This document shows, piece by piece, positions 46,270-58,372 of a stretch of DNA of 64,000 nucleotides. Origin of the DNA: Umbelopsis ramanniana AG (Eukaryota; Mucoromycota; Umbelopsidomycetes; Umbelopsidales; Umbelopsidaceae); NCBI RefSeq assembly GCF_025399195.1, contig NW_026252113.1, forward strand, positions 62,001 to 126,000, given 5' to 3'. The position numbers were made by a program, and so were the translations under genes. The notes under the pieces are model-generated. The model worked only from the letters and a program-made list of their open reading frames with translations, was not told the DNA's origin and ran no database searches. How positions within the stretch are numbered: the first letter of the stretch is position 1; each line of letters begins with the position of its first letter.

Positions 46270-48183
46270 ATGACAGTCCCCGAGGCCAAGCGACAGCGAA
46301 GAGAAAATATGCTTGACACTCACGAAGGTACCCATTCGTCACTTATTGGAATGACAATAACAGATCGGAGGTTACATTAAACTGACCTGTTGTTCATAGA
46401 GAATGCCCATAGCTTAGACAGCAACTCGCCCCAACCGGTAGAGACAGTTACACCTGTAAATGAAGATAGCGTCATGACTGATAGCAGTCAAGTTGAAGAA
46501 CCAGAAGTAAATGGGCACATTGTTCCTCTAAACTCTACTGAGGTGAATTCTCGTGGTGGAGACATACTGTTTGTACCAAAAGGTTCGCTGACAGACTTGC
46601 GTTAAACAGATAACTACGGCATTGGAATCGTGCAAAATTCTAGTTATTGGCGCCGGTGGACTAGGTTGTGAGATTTTGAAGAACCTCGCTCTCACCGGTT
46701 TTAACGACATTCACGTAATTGATATGGATACTATTGATGTCAGCAACCTTAATCGCCAGTTCTTGTTTCGGTAAGTTCAACTCATTCATCTGACGGTGTC
46801 TTAATGGATTGAAATTCATCAACGGCCATATAGGTCCGCCGACGTTGGAAAATCGAAAGCATTAGTGGCAGCTGAATTTGTGATGAATCGTATGCCAGGA
46901 GTCAAAATTATACCGTAAGTTGCAAGATGCGATATGAAATTTACTAGTGGAATCTCTTCCAACGTACTTTTCGTAGGTATATGGGAAGGATCCAGGACAA
47001 GGATGAAGATTATTACTCTCAATTTCAAATTGTCATCTGTGGTCTTGATTCTATCGAAGCTCGGCGGTGGATCAATGCTATGTTGGTCAGCCTTGTGGAC
47101 GATGAATCTCCTGAAAGTTTAATTCCAATGGTGGATGGTGGAACGGAAGGTAAGGACGAAGTGTGAGCATGGTCGGCTTACCTAAGCACAACATAAAGTT
47201 ATATTGACAGAATAACATAGGATTCAAGGGCCAAGCTAGAGTCATATTACCTACCATCACGTCATGTTACGAATGCTCCCTTGATATGTTTAACAAGCCC
47301 AACAGCTTTCCCATTTGTACCATCGCAAACACACCTCGATTACCTGAGCATTGTATAGAATGGGCTTCAGTACTGGAATGGCCTCGTGTGTTCCCAGGTC
47401 AGTAATTTGTCGAGCAATCTGCACCATGATTGTGTACCTAACAATTATGGCTGCAGATCAAAAGTATGACACGGATAACCCGGAACATATTTCATGGCTT
47501 TATGAAACTGCGTTGACGCGAGCAAAGAAGTTCAATATCGATGGAGTATCTTACTTCCTGACCCAGGGTGTAGTTAAGAATATCATACCCGCAATTGCAT
47601 CGACGAACGCCATTATCGCCGGTACGTATATGGGTCATTTTTCGAAGAAAGTAATGGCCTGTGGCAAATTTCTAATTTCAACACTTCTTAGCTGCTTGTT
47701 GTAACGAGGCTTTCAAAATTGCAACATCAGTTGCTCCCTTTTTGAACAACTACATGATGTACACAGGCAATGACGGAGTCTACACATATACCTTTGAACA
47801 TCAAAAGAAACCTGAATGCCCTGTTTGCGGAACGGTAGCCATCAAGATCGAGATTAACCCAGACATGATACTGGAAGACTTTTTGGATGTTTTGAAGGAA
47901 AAGCCCGACACGTAAGCCTACATAGCATTTTTCAAACCTAGGACGCTTCGTTCATCCTGTTTGCTTACGCCTTTTTTTTTTACTAAGCCAACTGAAGAAG
48001 CCAAGTCTTCGTACGGCGACAAAGGCCTTGTATATGCAAGCTCCACCACCTCTAGAAAAGGCCAGTCGACCTAATCTTGTCCTCAAAATGGGAGACCTAG
48101 TCGAAGACGGTGATGAAATTACTGTTACGGACGTAGCTCTACCTGTTAGTATGCAGCTCAAGGTCAAATTGATTACAAAATAA
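46270..48183 (+). CDS. UBA3: NEDD8-activating enzyme E1 catalytic subunit (UBA3)
   Basis: Nine exons (46270-46327, 46400-46542, 46610-46770, 46834-46914, 46977-47149, 47221-47397, 47457-47621, 47692-47911, 47988-48183) give 457 residues, close to human UBA3. The adenylation site '[19 protein letters not shown]', '[20 protein letters not shown]', '[15 protein letters not shown]', zinc-ligand cysteines ('SCYECS' and 'CPVC') and the catalytic cysteine in '[18 protein letters not shown]' are intact. It forms a heterodimer with NAE1/ULA1, adenylates NEDD8 and passes it to UBC12 for cullin neddylation. The N-terminal 65 residues are acidic and unconserved, starting [12 protein letters not shown]. 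The exon 2 donor GTGAAT is the least certain join; the result keeps the frame. Confidence 0.96.
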
Positions 48184-48395
48184 TCGTTCTTCTGTGAAGA
48201 AGATCAAATCAGTAAAAATTGTTTAAAAAGACAAAAACATTTAAAGATGTGTTCCATTAGTGTTTACGATGGACACAAATAAGCCCTTCAGCTAGTATGG
48301 CGCTGCTCATACCTATGGCTGATAAGGCGGGCAGCACGTATTTATTTAAACAATGATAAAAGTAGTGGGTGAACCAATTCAGAACGGTCCATGTC

Positions 48396-49312
48396 CTATT
48401 CCTCGTCCTCATCCTCATCTGCTCCGAATTGTGTGTAATCAATCTTCTTTCCACGGGTGCGTCGACCGGTAGAGATGATAACAGATTTATCCAAAAACTC
48501 CAATTCATCATCTGCGAAATGAAAAAATGTCAGATATTTAAAGGCTTACTTGACATAGTCATAGTTGAAAAACGTACCCGACACATCAGATGCTTCTTCG
48601 CCTGATTCTTCATCACTGCCACGCTTTTTACTCTTGGATTTACTAGGCTTGCTGGCGGGTTTGCTTGGTTTGCTTGGCTTGCTAGCTTTGACAGGCTTGC
48701 TAGGTTTTTTCGACTTCTTGGATTTTTTTCTGTCATCATCGCTAAAGTCGTCTTCATCGTCATCATCGACGTCTTCATCATCATCGTCATCATCTTCTTC
48801 TTCTACGGCGTGTAAAAAATAGGTTTAGTTTTTCGACTTCATTAAGCTATCATACCACTCTAAACCTCACCTTCTTCTTCGTCATCAGAGCCAACGACAA
48901 ATCCATCCCCGGTCTTATACTTTTCCTGTCGGCGGCGCTCTTCAGCTCTACAACCAAACTTAGTGTCAGTAATGGATGAATTTACCACGGCTGTTGTAAC
49001 TGGTCAAGTTTGCTGAGGCTGTTTCGAACGTTTCATTTGGTGTTTGATATCAATTAATTGTAAAGTTCCGTATTGCTTTCGAATGAATATATTCCGGCCA
49101 CAAAACGCCAGTGATCCGTCGATTTACGCGTTTAGGCAACCGAAATGCCTGGGGCATGCTCGTACACATGGTGTATTCTCTCAAAAACCAATCAAGGTGA
49201 CTTACGCATCCTCAACTGCTTGCTTCTTAGAAGTAGGGCGATTTTCTTCATCCTCCTTTCCGCCACGTCGTCCAGCAGCAAGTGCCTCGAGCTTTCTCTT
49301 TCTATCGCTCAT
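48396..49312 (-). CDS. Acidic, Lys/Ser/Pro-repeat nuclear-type protein, 174 aa
   Basis: Four exons (49206-49312, 48871-48947, 48578-48802, 48396-48511) give 174 residues. The protein starts MSDRKRKLEALAAGRRGGKE, has 'ERRRQEKYKTGDGFVVGSDD', a long run of Asp/Glu, then a Ser-Lys-Pro repeat region, and a conserved-looking end 'DDELEFLDKSVIISTGRRTR' with 'KKIDYTQFG' and an acidic tail. Bipartite basic clusters suggest a nuclear location. The blend of acidic patches and SKP repeats recalls histone chaperones and chromatin-associated factors, but I recognise no family. It is convergent with UBA3 (212 bp between stops). Confidence 0.7.
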
Positions 49313-49997
49313 TGTCGATTGTTCCAAGGTAGAAGGTTGGGTCTGTGCCAAAATTTGGCACGCACACAAAAAAACGTCTCGTATCACGTGCGGGTGCCTT
49401 GAATAGGGTTCCTGATCTACCGACCTGGGGACAAAGCACCGACGTTTCGAAAAAAGATCGTTGTGCGATTTCAAACAACGAAGGCTTTCATTTCATTTCA
49501 TTTCACGTTGCCAAAAAACAGAAAAACGATCTCCAAATGATATCTTTCGGCCGAGTGAACTACCTTTCAGCATGCGTATTCAATTTCCCTAAGCGTTGGT
49601 AAACTTAATAACTCAGATAGGTCGGACATCTCAGAGCGAAGAGGACTGTGATGATAAAGAATATTGGGTTGTGTGATCCTCGCTTGTCCCAAAGGATTGG
49701 GCTTATATAGTCTATGTGGCTCTTTCTGCATGTCGGTTATAAGGTTGTACCGTTGGATTCATGCTGTAAGGTTGAAACTCCACATTCCAAAAAGCTGCAA
49801 TCCCAGATGAAGAGGTTGTACAGTCCACGCTTACAAACTCACACCCATCCTATCGGAGATGGAGGAATGCTCTGGCGTACAAAACATGTACGGCTTTGTA
49901 TCACCGACGAAGTGTATCACCTGCCAATTACCCATATAATTGTCGAAGTTTTGTTTTCGGTCTAGTGAAAAGAGTTGCTCTTGAACACTTCAAAAAG
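49313..49997. promoter_or_regulatory. Divergent region before the first P450
   Basis: This 685-bp region separates the acidic-protein gene from the P450 array. A TATCACGTGCGGG element lies near 49384. No coding frame is supported. Confidence 0.35.
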
Positions 49998-52076
49998 ATG
50001 GCTAGCATTGATTCTATGGTATCTCAATTGTTGCAAGCTCGCCATGGCTTCCTCGACAATATCATCCATCATTTAGGAAAACACTCCAAGGCTACATACA
50101 TTACTACAGCGATAGCTCTTTATATTGGTGCCAAAATATACAATGTATTGTCTTTGCCCAAAAGCTTGCGACACATTGCCCATGTTCCAGCGCCTGTATG
50201 GATGTCTTCTTTGATGCGTGGAGAAACTACACTTGATAGAACCAAGAGGTTGCTTATTTCGCGTATGACCGAAACAAATGGCATGGTCTGTAAGTTTTCC
50301 CAGCTAGGATGGGAAGTCACAGTCATGAACCCTAAAGCTATCAAGACATTGTTGCAAAGAACAGGTTTGTACCTTTTTTCAAAACCTGGTTCACCTGGTT
50401 TTTTTTTTCTTACCGAAATGCTAACGTTCATTCTTCAGACATTTTCCCAAAGTCGGAAGTGACGATTGATAACTTTGATAGTAGATCGCTTATCCGTCGA
50501 TACTTCGGTAAGACCAATCTCACTCTGGCCAATGGTCATGAATGGATGCGACGAAGAAAGGTTAGTCGGTTATCTGAACATACAACGAGAAGAGCATATA
50601 TCTCACAAAGCTATTGTTCAATAGATCGCAAACCCCGCTTTCAAACGAGCTCTGCCTGTAAAAATGTTTGCACGTTTGACAAGCCAGGCGTCAGAGCAAC
50701 TGGATCAGTCCAATGGCGCGCCTGTTATGATAGCATCCTTGATGCAAAGGTACCTCCTCATACTACCAGTCTTTGATACATGGAAACATCCCACATTACT
50801 AATAGCTTGCTCTAGATTTACACTTGATGTCATCGGCCTTGCTGGCTTTGGCTTTGACTTGAACTCCATCAGCAGCCCGGATGGTCAGTGGGTGACAGCC
50901 TACAATGACGTTGCAGATGGCTTTATGGCGTTCCCTTTCATTTTCCTTCCGATATTGGAAACGGAATTCATCCAGTTTTTTCCAAATCGCCGCAAGAAAC
51001 ACGAACAATTGACGAAATTGGATGGGTTTTTTGAAAGCATTATCGAGCACAAAAGGGAAACTCTAAAAAATGTAAATTCGGAATCGGTAGACGATAACGA
51101 GAAAGACTTGTTGACATTGTTGATGGAAGCTGGCCGTGGAGAAGACGATGATAGCGAACCTTTGACGAATCAAGAACTTCGGGATGAGCTCGTACTCTTC
51201 TTTTTTGCTGGGTAAGAGAAAGGACATAGTCAGGCATATGATATGACCGTCCACATCTGACTATTTGTATAGACATGATACAACATCTCATGCGCTGACC
51301 TGCGCACTTTACTATCTGGCCGTTAATCCAGTGAGTGAATGGTTGCACTAGCGACGTTTCCGGGTACTCACTTCATCTAACTGAATGTTGTAATAGGATA
51401 TCCAAGAGAAGGCGCGACAAGAGGTGCTTGATGTGTTGGGAGACGCACAGGAAGAAAAGTTCCCGACCATTCAACAATTAAGGCAATTTCCTTATCTTGC
51501 TCGTGTGATGAAAGAGGTATGTTTGTCGTTATGCTAACTAGTGATCAAGACCCATTTCTAACTCTTCTACCCAAGACTTTACGCATTGCCTCACCTCCAG
51601 TCAACCTGGTCCAGCGCATCGCACAGCATGACACAGAGCTAGAAGGCGTGGTGATTCCAAAGGATACGTTACTCACCGTCGATTTTTATGCAATTCATCA
51701 CAATCATCACCTTTGGAAAAACCCAGAGGTCTTCAATCCAGACCGGTTTAGCGAAGGCGGTGAGCTGGAATCCATGGACTCGAGCTACGCATACTTACCA
51801 TTTGGTGGTGGTGGCCGACAATGCATAGGTAAGTTGACGATAGTGTGTGGGATCATATCACGAACAATGAGCACTGACCACTATGAGTTTGTAGCGATGA
51901 ACTTTAGCATCGCGGAGCAGAAAGTGGTGCTTTCTGGCTTGCTCAGAAAATACGACATCAGTCTTCCAGAAAACTCCATACACAAACATAGCCTCCAATT
52001 TGGGCCAAGTACTGGGCTCATCGTCCCAACCAAAGATCTTGAACTCAAATTTATCCGACGAAACCAAGTTATTTGA
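49998..52076 (+). CDS. Cytochrome P450, array copy 1
   Basis: Eight exons (49998-50364, 50439-50560, 50625-50749, 50816-51211, 51273-51330, 51397-51516, 51576-51828, 51895-52076) give 540 residues. An N-terminal hydrophobic anchor (about residues 34-50, TYITTAIALYIGAKIY) points to ER membrane insertion. I-helix 'FFFAGHDTTS', K-helix ETLR (ExxR), 'FNPDRF' (PERF region) and the heme loop 'FGGGGRQCIA' are present; the usual Gly after Cys-x is Ala here, created at the exon 7-8 junction. The closest relatives are the three following copies, all on the same strand with the same exon pattern. The Mucorales-restricted CYP509 group is my first guess for the family but is unverified. Substrate unknown; a monooxygenase needing P450 reductase. 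Confidence 0.93.
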
Positions 52077-52765
52077 TCATGAACATCCGACATACATTTC
52101 TTCCATGTCTTTTCTCAGAAAGCATCTCCTCCTCCATCTTACTGCGACGCATGCACTATAGGCATATCATCTTATGTTAATAAATCAATTGAACAGTAAG
52201 CTATACGTGGTACTAATGGCAGGTCATTATGTAATGTAACGTGAAATCGATCGTTGTACGATCGATGTGTAAATAACCTAAGGCGGGAAAGGCTTGTTCA
52301 TCCAAACAATTCTACTTTTGTAATTTGACAATGCTTAAACATTATGATAATAGCATGCTGATCTTTTCGTCCAACAACGACTGCCATCAAAACTCAAATG
52401 CAGGTTAATTTGCATTTTCTTGCAGCAAAGTAACCATCCCAGGGCATGGGTTGCACCATACCATACTGCACCTTACCGCTTTAGCGATCGGTTGGATTGA
52501 AACTCCTATGTAACAAGAACTTGCAGAGGCAGAGAGGTCAGGACAGCGAGTATAGAAAGGCTTTCATATTCAAAGTAAAAAAATGGATTGTATAAGATAA
52601 TAAATGAAAAAGTAAGCGAGATTTGTAAGAGTAGCTGATCAGTAAGCTTTGCCAGGCAACTTGATCTCTACTACCGCGCATTTCCATTTACGGCTGTACA
52701 CAAAATTTGCAACACAGTATAAAAGGCGTGGCCGATTATTTTGCCTTAACCTCGGCCAGTAAAAA
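52077..52765. promoter_or_regulatory. Spacer between P450 copies 1 and 2
   Basis: This 689-bp spacer carries the promoter of copy 2, including a TATAAAAG box. The palindromic string ATCGATCGTTGTACGATCGAT (21 nt imperfect) lies near 52247. No gene was found. Confidence 0.4.
52718..52725 (+). promoter_or_regulatory. TATA box of P450 copy 2
   Basis: TATAAAAG lies 48 bp upstream of the ATG at 52766, the clearest TATA element in the array. Confidence 0.6.
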
Positions 52766-54847
52766 ATGTCTTCGAATTCAGTCCTTTCAAAAGCAGAGAC
52801 CTTTGCTTCGTCCACACTTTCTCAACTTCTCGAATATCAAAAGTACGCTGGAAATCTCTCTATTGTTGAGCTGAAGAAACATGTGAAGCTCGGTCACGTA
52901 GCTGTAGCGGTCGCTTTGCTCGTAGCGTCCAGCATTTACAAGTCCTTATCGTATCCGAAAAAGCTCGCCCACATAGCGCATGTACCTGCCAGAAAGAACA
53001 TAAGATCCTTTATCAAAGGTGAAACAAATGTCGACCGAGCCAAGCAACTTTTTATACCTTTGTGTCTTGAAACGAAAGGTTTGGTTGCAAAATATGCTCA
53101 ATTCGGATGGGAAGTTGCAGTCATCAGCCCAGAATCTGCGAGGACGGTTTTCCGTAATCCAGGTACAGTAACTTTATTAAAGCTTTCTCAAGTTTTTTGA
53201 ATCATCCGGCTGACATTCTCGGTAACTTGTAGATATCTTTCAAAAGACGGAGAGCTTGAGCTTGTTAGATCCTCAAACCCTTTCTATCCGCTTCTTGGGC
53301 AGTACCAACCTAGCTCTTGCTAATGGAGAGGATTGGAAGAGACGTAGAAAGGTTGGTACGTACTATAGTTACCGAAATAATGACACAGCGAATAACAAAG
53401 TCATTTATTGGAGTTTAGATTGCCAATCCGGCATTCCATCGATCCATGCCTGTGAAGGCATTTGTTGATTTGACCGGCACTCTTCTCCAACAGATCGACA
53501 CCATGAAGGGTCCTATTGATGTTCAACCCTTGCTACAAAGGTTAGGGACGATCTAGTGCGAGGACACATGTTTCAGTTTGGCTGACTTTTTGTTCCATCA
53601 AGGTTTACCTTGGACGTTATTGGACGCGTGGGCTTTGGCTTCGAGTTCAACGCTACTAGAGCTCCCGATGGCGATTGGGTACACACTTATAACGAGGTTT
53701 CAGACAACCTCTTGCAGTTTCCTTACATCTTCTTCCCAATTTTGGATACACGCTTTCGGTTCTTGTTTCCTCGTCGCATGGAAAAGCATGCGAAACTGAC
53801 CGTGCTTAACAACCTTTTTAACACGGTGATCAGGAACAAGAGAGAGAATCTTCAAAAGTTGAATGGAGAAATTGAGGATTCAGAAAAGGACCTTTTGTCT
53901 TTGTTGATCGAATCTGGACGAGGAGAAAACGATAACTATGAACCATTGACCGATGAGGAGCTTCGCAGCGAGCTGGTCTTATTTTTCTTTGCTGGGTATG
54001 TGTTAATGTGTTACCATGGTCATACATGAGTACGTAACGCTAACTTTAAGCTCAGGCATGATACTACTGCTAATTCGCTGGCATCTACACTTTATTTCTT
54101 GGCTGCAAACACAGTAAGTAAATACCATGATTGGTAGGAAGCGCTATTCAGAAGTGCTAATCGATAGTGCAGGCTATTCAAGATAAGGCGAGACAAGAGA
54201 CTTTGGAGCTGTTAGGTGACGAACCTCATGATGCATCACCGAACAACGAGCAATTGAAGAATATGCATTATCTGACCCGCGTAATCAAAGAGGTAAATGT
54301 TCAACCATTCCAATGCCAAGTTTGATATACGAAGGAAACTGACTGGCAGTTAAAATTTAGTCAGCTCGCATGTCGCCACCGGCATCCGCTACCATTCACC
54401 GACGAGCGGCTCAGGATACTGAAATTTCTGGCCTGTTCATCCCCAAGGAAACGTTGATAGTTGTCGATATTATTGCCAACCACTACAACCCTGCATACTG
54501 GAAAAATCCTAATGTCTTTGACCCTGATCGATTTTTGGAAGGAGGTGAAGCCGATCAACAATCGCCATTTTCGTCATATATGCCTTTTGGTGGAGGAGTT
54601 CGACAATGTATCGGTACGTAGAGAGCGGTATATGTGAAAGTGAAGCAATGTCTGACTGATGATGATTTGGGTCATAGGCATGAATTTTAGTTTGGCTGAA
54701 CAACGTGTTGCGCTATCTGCCATACTGAAGAAGTATGAGCTTAGCATTCCTGAAGGTTCAATTCACAAGGACAGTCTACAGTTCGGAAACCATTTGTTTA
54801 CTCTAGCGCCTAAGGACCTGGCTATCAACTTTACAAAACGGTATTAA
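52766..54847 (+). CDS. Cytochrome P450, array copy 2
   Basis: Eight exons (52766-53162, 53233-53351, 53419-53540, 53603-53995, 54056-54113, 54173-54292, 54361-54613, 54678-54847) give 543 residues. Membrane anchor 'VAVAVALLVASSIYKSL', I-helix 'FFFAGHDTTAN', ExxR as ESAR, 'FDPDRF' and heme loop 'FGGGVRQCIG' are all present, so the enzyme looks active. The intron positions and phases equal those of the other copies. The SRS-type regions ('SARMSPPASATIHRRA' before the beta-1 sheet) differ clearly from copies 3 and 4, so its substrate may differ. It is the most diverged of the four together with copy 1. Confidence 0.93.
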
Positions 54848-55185
54848 GTATTCATATATTCAATGCATTAAATAAAACCACTTATGTTAACAAGAATCAC
54901 GGAGTCAGATGAGGGTTATTTGGCTAGCCATAGGTTTTGAAAATTTGTTCACGTAACATTTTAAGATATTGATAAACAATGTCTTGTACAATATACGAGT
55001 ATTACCACACTACCCCTGCTGTTTACATATGGTTTAAAGTAACTGCTTTTTTGTAAAGATCGAAAATGTTCACTTGATGCTGTTTTTCTTTTTTTTTTAG
55101 GTATCAATTTACCCTTAGAGACCATACTGTTATATGTCATTTGGTAGCGGCGGGTGGTATATGGGCCAAAAGTAGAACAGAAGCC
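54848..55185. other. Spacer after P450 copy 2
   Basis: This 338-bp AT-rich spacer lies between the converging P450 copy 2 and the NmrA-like frame. A 10-nt T-run occurs at about 55089. Nothing else was recognised. Confidence 0.35.
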
Positions 55186-55545
55186 TTAACAACCAAATTC
55201 TTCATGTCCAAGACTTGGTGTGGTTAGGGCTAATAATCTGTGGATTCCTTTTTGCTTCATGCAGTTCATCATAAGGCGATATCTATGGGTGATCGGCAAG
55301 CCACCAGGATATTCCCCTAAATGTGGTTCTAATGTAGAGATGACTGCGTTCACACCATCCATACTGGATAGCATAGTAGATTCATCAGTCAAATCGCCAT
55401 GGAAAACAGTGACCTTTTCTTTGATATCGTCAAGTAATTTGTCGGGCGACCCTACCATCACATTTACTTTGTGGCCTTCTAATAGAGCCTTTCTAGTGAT
55501 TTCCAGGCCGGTGGGGCTAGTAGCACCAAATATCAGCAATTTCAT
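55186..55545 (-). pseudogene. NmrA-like NAD(P)-binding protein, probably truncated
   Basis: A 119-codon frame starts MKLLIFGATSPTGLEITRKA, the GxxxxxG dinucleotide-binding motif of atypical SDRs (NmrA/biliverdin-reductase-B-like), and continues with 'VTVFHGDLTDESTM', 'AVISTLEPHLG' and 'RLLALTTPSLGHEEFGC' before a stop. Full-length relatives have around 210 residues, so roughly the C-terminal half is missing. I found no convincing downstream exon on the minus strand, so this is likely a decayed or truncated gene, though a short functional form cannot be excluded. It sits inside the P450 array on the opposite strand. Confidence 0.6.
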
Positions 55546-56285
55546 AATGCTGTGAAGCGCGACAAAATGAAGGAGGCAAAGAAGACTGGAAAAGACAAAT
55601 AGTTAGATTTTATATAGGTGCAAAACTTGAAAACAACGCGTTTCCTCATATTGAGGATGGTTCAAGCGAATAACCAGTTCATCGCATAACTTACTTGTTG
55701 AAGGAGAAGATATAGTTGAAGGAATGGTAGAGTAGTTCATGGTTTGTTATAAAAGACGATCTATTGAACAACACAACTTTGACGGTGGATTACGACGGCT
55801 TGCGTTGACCGAAATTATTCCCAAATTTGAAGTAGGGTGTCTGGCGCACTGGGCAATGACTCTCACAGTCAAGTTTTTCCTCTTTACTTTCTTTAACTGA
55901 ACTGAACAGCACAATCTGCCAATTGTCCATTTAGGTTCCACACCGCCTACACAGCACCTAGTCTCTCTGAGCTCATACAAACAATGTCTTCTGGGACCTG
56001 TGCACAGTTCCTGCATCAAATCAAGGCTGCGGAACCATTGCTCTTAGAAAGTCCGCTGTTATTCAATGACAAGTTTTTATGATCAGACCTGCAACAACAA
56101 GCGATTTTTGTTCCATACTGCGCCACCCAAAATTCAAGCTATCCAAGCAAGCCATCCCTTCAAGTTCATTGATTGGACGAATTTCTAAGGGAGCAAACTT
56201 AAACAATACCGTTTTTGTTTTTTTTATAAATGCTTTCAAACAAACGACCCTAAATAACGAGATAGCTACTTCTTTCGGTTAATCG
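55546..56285 (+). promoter_or_regulatory. Spacer and promoter of P450 copy 3
   Basis: This 740-bp region contains a block (55787-55816) reading GGATTACGACGG then CTTGCGTTGACCGAAATT, nearly the same as 61345-61374 upstream of copy 4, at almost the same distance from the ATG (about 499 and 496 bp). Further short matches (AAATAACGAGAT before the ATG) support a common promoter origin. Confidence 0.55.
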
Positions 56286-58372
56286 ATGTCTTTTATATCC
56301 CAACATCAAGTAGATCACCTGAGATCTATGGTACTTTCACTAGGCTCAGACCCTGTCAACACATTCAAGAACGCGCTCCTTCCATCTATCAAGCGTTCCA
56401 AGTTTAAATACCTAGGCGCTGCTATCGCGTTATATGTGGTCAGCTCAGTGTATCGGTTTTTTGAACGACCAAAACAACTTAGACATTTAAAGAGTATCTC
56501 AGTGCTGTCAATGTTTAGATCCTTGATAGCATCGGAAAACGACCTTGACCGGACTAATAAGCTGGTGCTACCCCGTTGGGAAGAGACCAACGGCGTGATA
56601 TCCTTTTGGGGCCAGTTTGGATGGACAGTCAGAGTGACCAACCCAGAGGCCGTTCGAACCATTTTGTACAAGACAGGTATGTGTGTAGATTCATGTATCT
56701 AATTCAACCTTCCTTACTGACATCATGGCAACGAAGATATCTTTCCAAAAACGGCTATATTTGACGAGCTGAAATACAAGAATTTGTTGACAAAGTTTCT
56801 CGGAGAGAAAAACATGGTGTCTACCAATGCTCATGAGTGGCGTAAGAGAAGAAAGGTACGTACGTGCTTTCATGATGAGAAAATACGTGCGGTTCAACTC
56901 AATAAGTCGATCTATTCCTGTAGATTGCCAACCCAGCTTTCCATCGTTCCATGCCTGCAAAGACATTTGCTGTATTGACTAGCAGAATGTTTGAGCAGAT
57001 CGAGAAAGCTGATGGACCAGTGGATATACAGAAATTACTGCAAAGGTGAGGCATACTTTTTAACATCCTCATAATGGAATGTGGCCATAATCTAACCTTG
57101 TGCTTAAGGTTTACCTTAGATGCTATTGGCCTCATTGGATTTGGCTTTGAGTTCAATTCCACTAACACACCTGATGGTGAATGGGTGAAAACCTACAATG
57201 ATGTTGCTGATCATGTTGGTGACTTCAAGTATCTTTTCTTTCCCATTCTTGATACTACACTCCTTCCATTATTCCCAGAGCGACAAAAGAAGCATGAAAG
57301 CTTGGACAAGCTGAATGGGCTTTTTAATGAGATTATTCAACACAAGAAATCGGAGCTAGCAAAGGGTGGATCGAATGTTGATGACAACGAAAAAGATTTA
57401 TTGACACTAATGCTTGAAGCTGGAAACGGAGACGATGATAAAGATCCTCTCACATCTGAAGAACTCAGAAATGAGCTCGTATTGTTCTTCTTGGCAGGGT
57501 AAGTGCTTCTTGATCAAAGATGTATGGCTGACTTCAACTTCTCACAATGATATGCATTCTAATCGTATCATGAACTTTAGTCACGACACCACGTCTAACG
57601 CCATGAACGCTGTGTTGTATTTCTTGGCTGTAAATCCGGTAAGAACTTGGATATGAAATAGGTTGGTATACTATAGGCTTCATTTTGACCTTGGTAAATA
57701 GGATGTGCAATCAAAAGCTCTACAAGAAGTCTTGGATGTTCTTGGCGATGAACCATCGGACGTTTGGCCAACTCTTGAGCAACTTAAGCAATTCCCTTAC
57801 CTTTCGAAAGTCATGAAAGAGGTATGTAGCGTCAAAAGGTTCAGAGCCCTTTATGTCCATACCCCTACTAAAATTATATGTTTCAGGCGATTCGCCTAGC
57901 ACCACCCATATCACGTCTCGTTGAAAGACAATCAGCAGTAGATACAGAATTGGCTGGCGCTTTCATTCCCAAAGGTACTAGCATCATGATCGACGTACTC
58001 TCACTCCACTATAATGCCAACCTTTGGAAGAATCCAACCAAGTTCGATCCTGAGCGATTTGCCGACGGAGGCGAGCTTGAGTCGATGCCATCTACCTACG
58101 CTTATCTTCCATTTGGTGGCGGTGCACGACAGTGTATAGGTGAGTAACCTAATCATAATGTCAAATGCCCCTGTATGTGTGTGGCTGACCTTTATGGATC
58201 AGGAATGAACTTCAGTTTGGCCGAACAACGCGTGGCTTTAAGTTCCATCTTAAGGAAATACGAGCTCAGTCTGCCTGAAGATTCCATTCATAAGGATGGC
58301 ATTGTATTTGGTTCGCAGACGCTTACTTTTGCTACCGAGAAAATGATGATCAACTTTACCCGACGACACTGA
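56286..58372 (+). CDS. Cytochrome P450, array copy 3
   Basis: Eight exons (56286-56676, 56737-56855, 56924-57045, 57109-57498, 57581-57638, 57702-57821, 57887-58139, 58203-58372) give 540 residues. Anchor 'YLGAAIALYVVSSVYRF', I-helix 'FFLAGHDTTSN', ExxR as EAIR, 'FDPERF' and heme loop 'FGGGARQCIG' are intact. It is a recent duplicate of copy 4: exon 3 differs by only two bases in 122. Regulation may also be shared, because the upstream blocks match. No substrate can be named. Confidence 0.94.
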
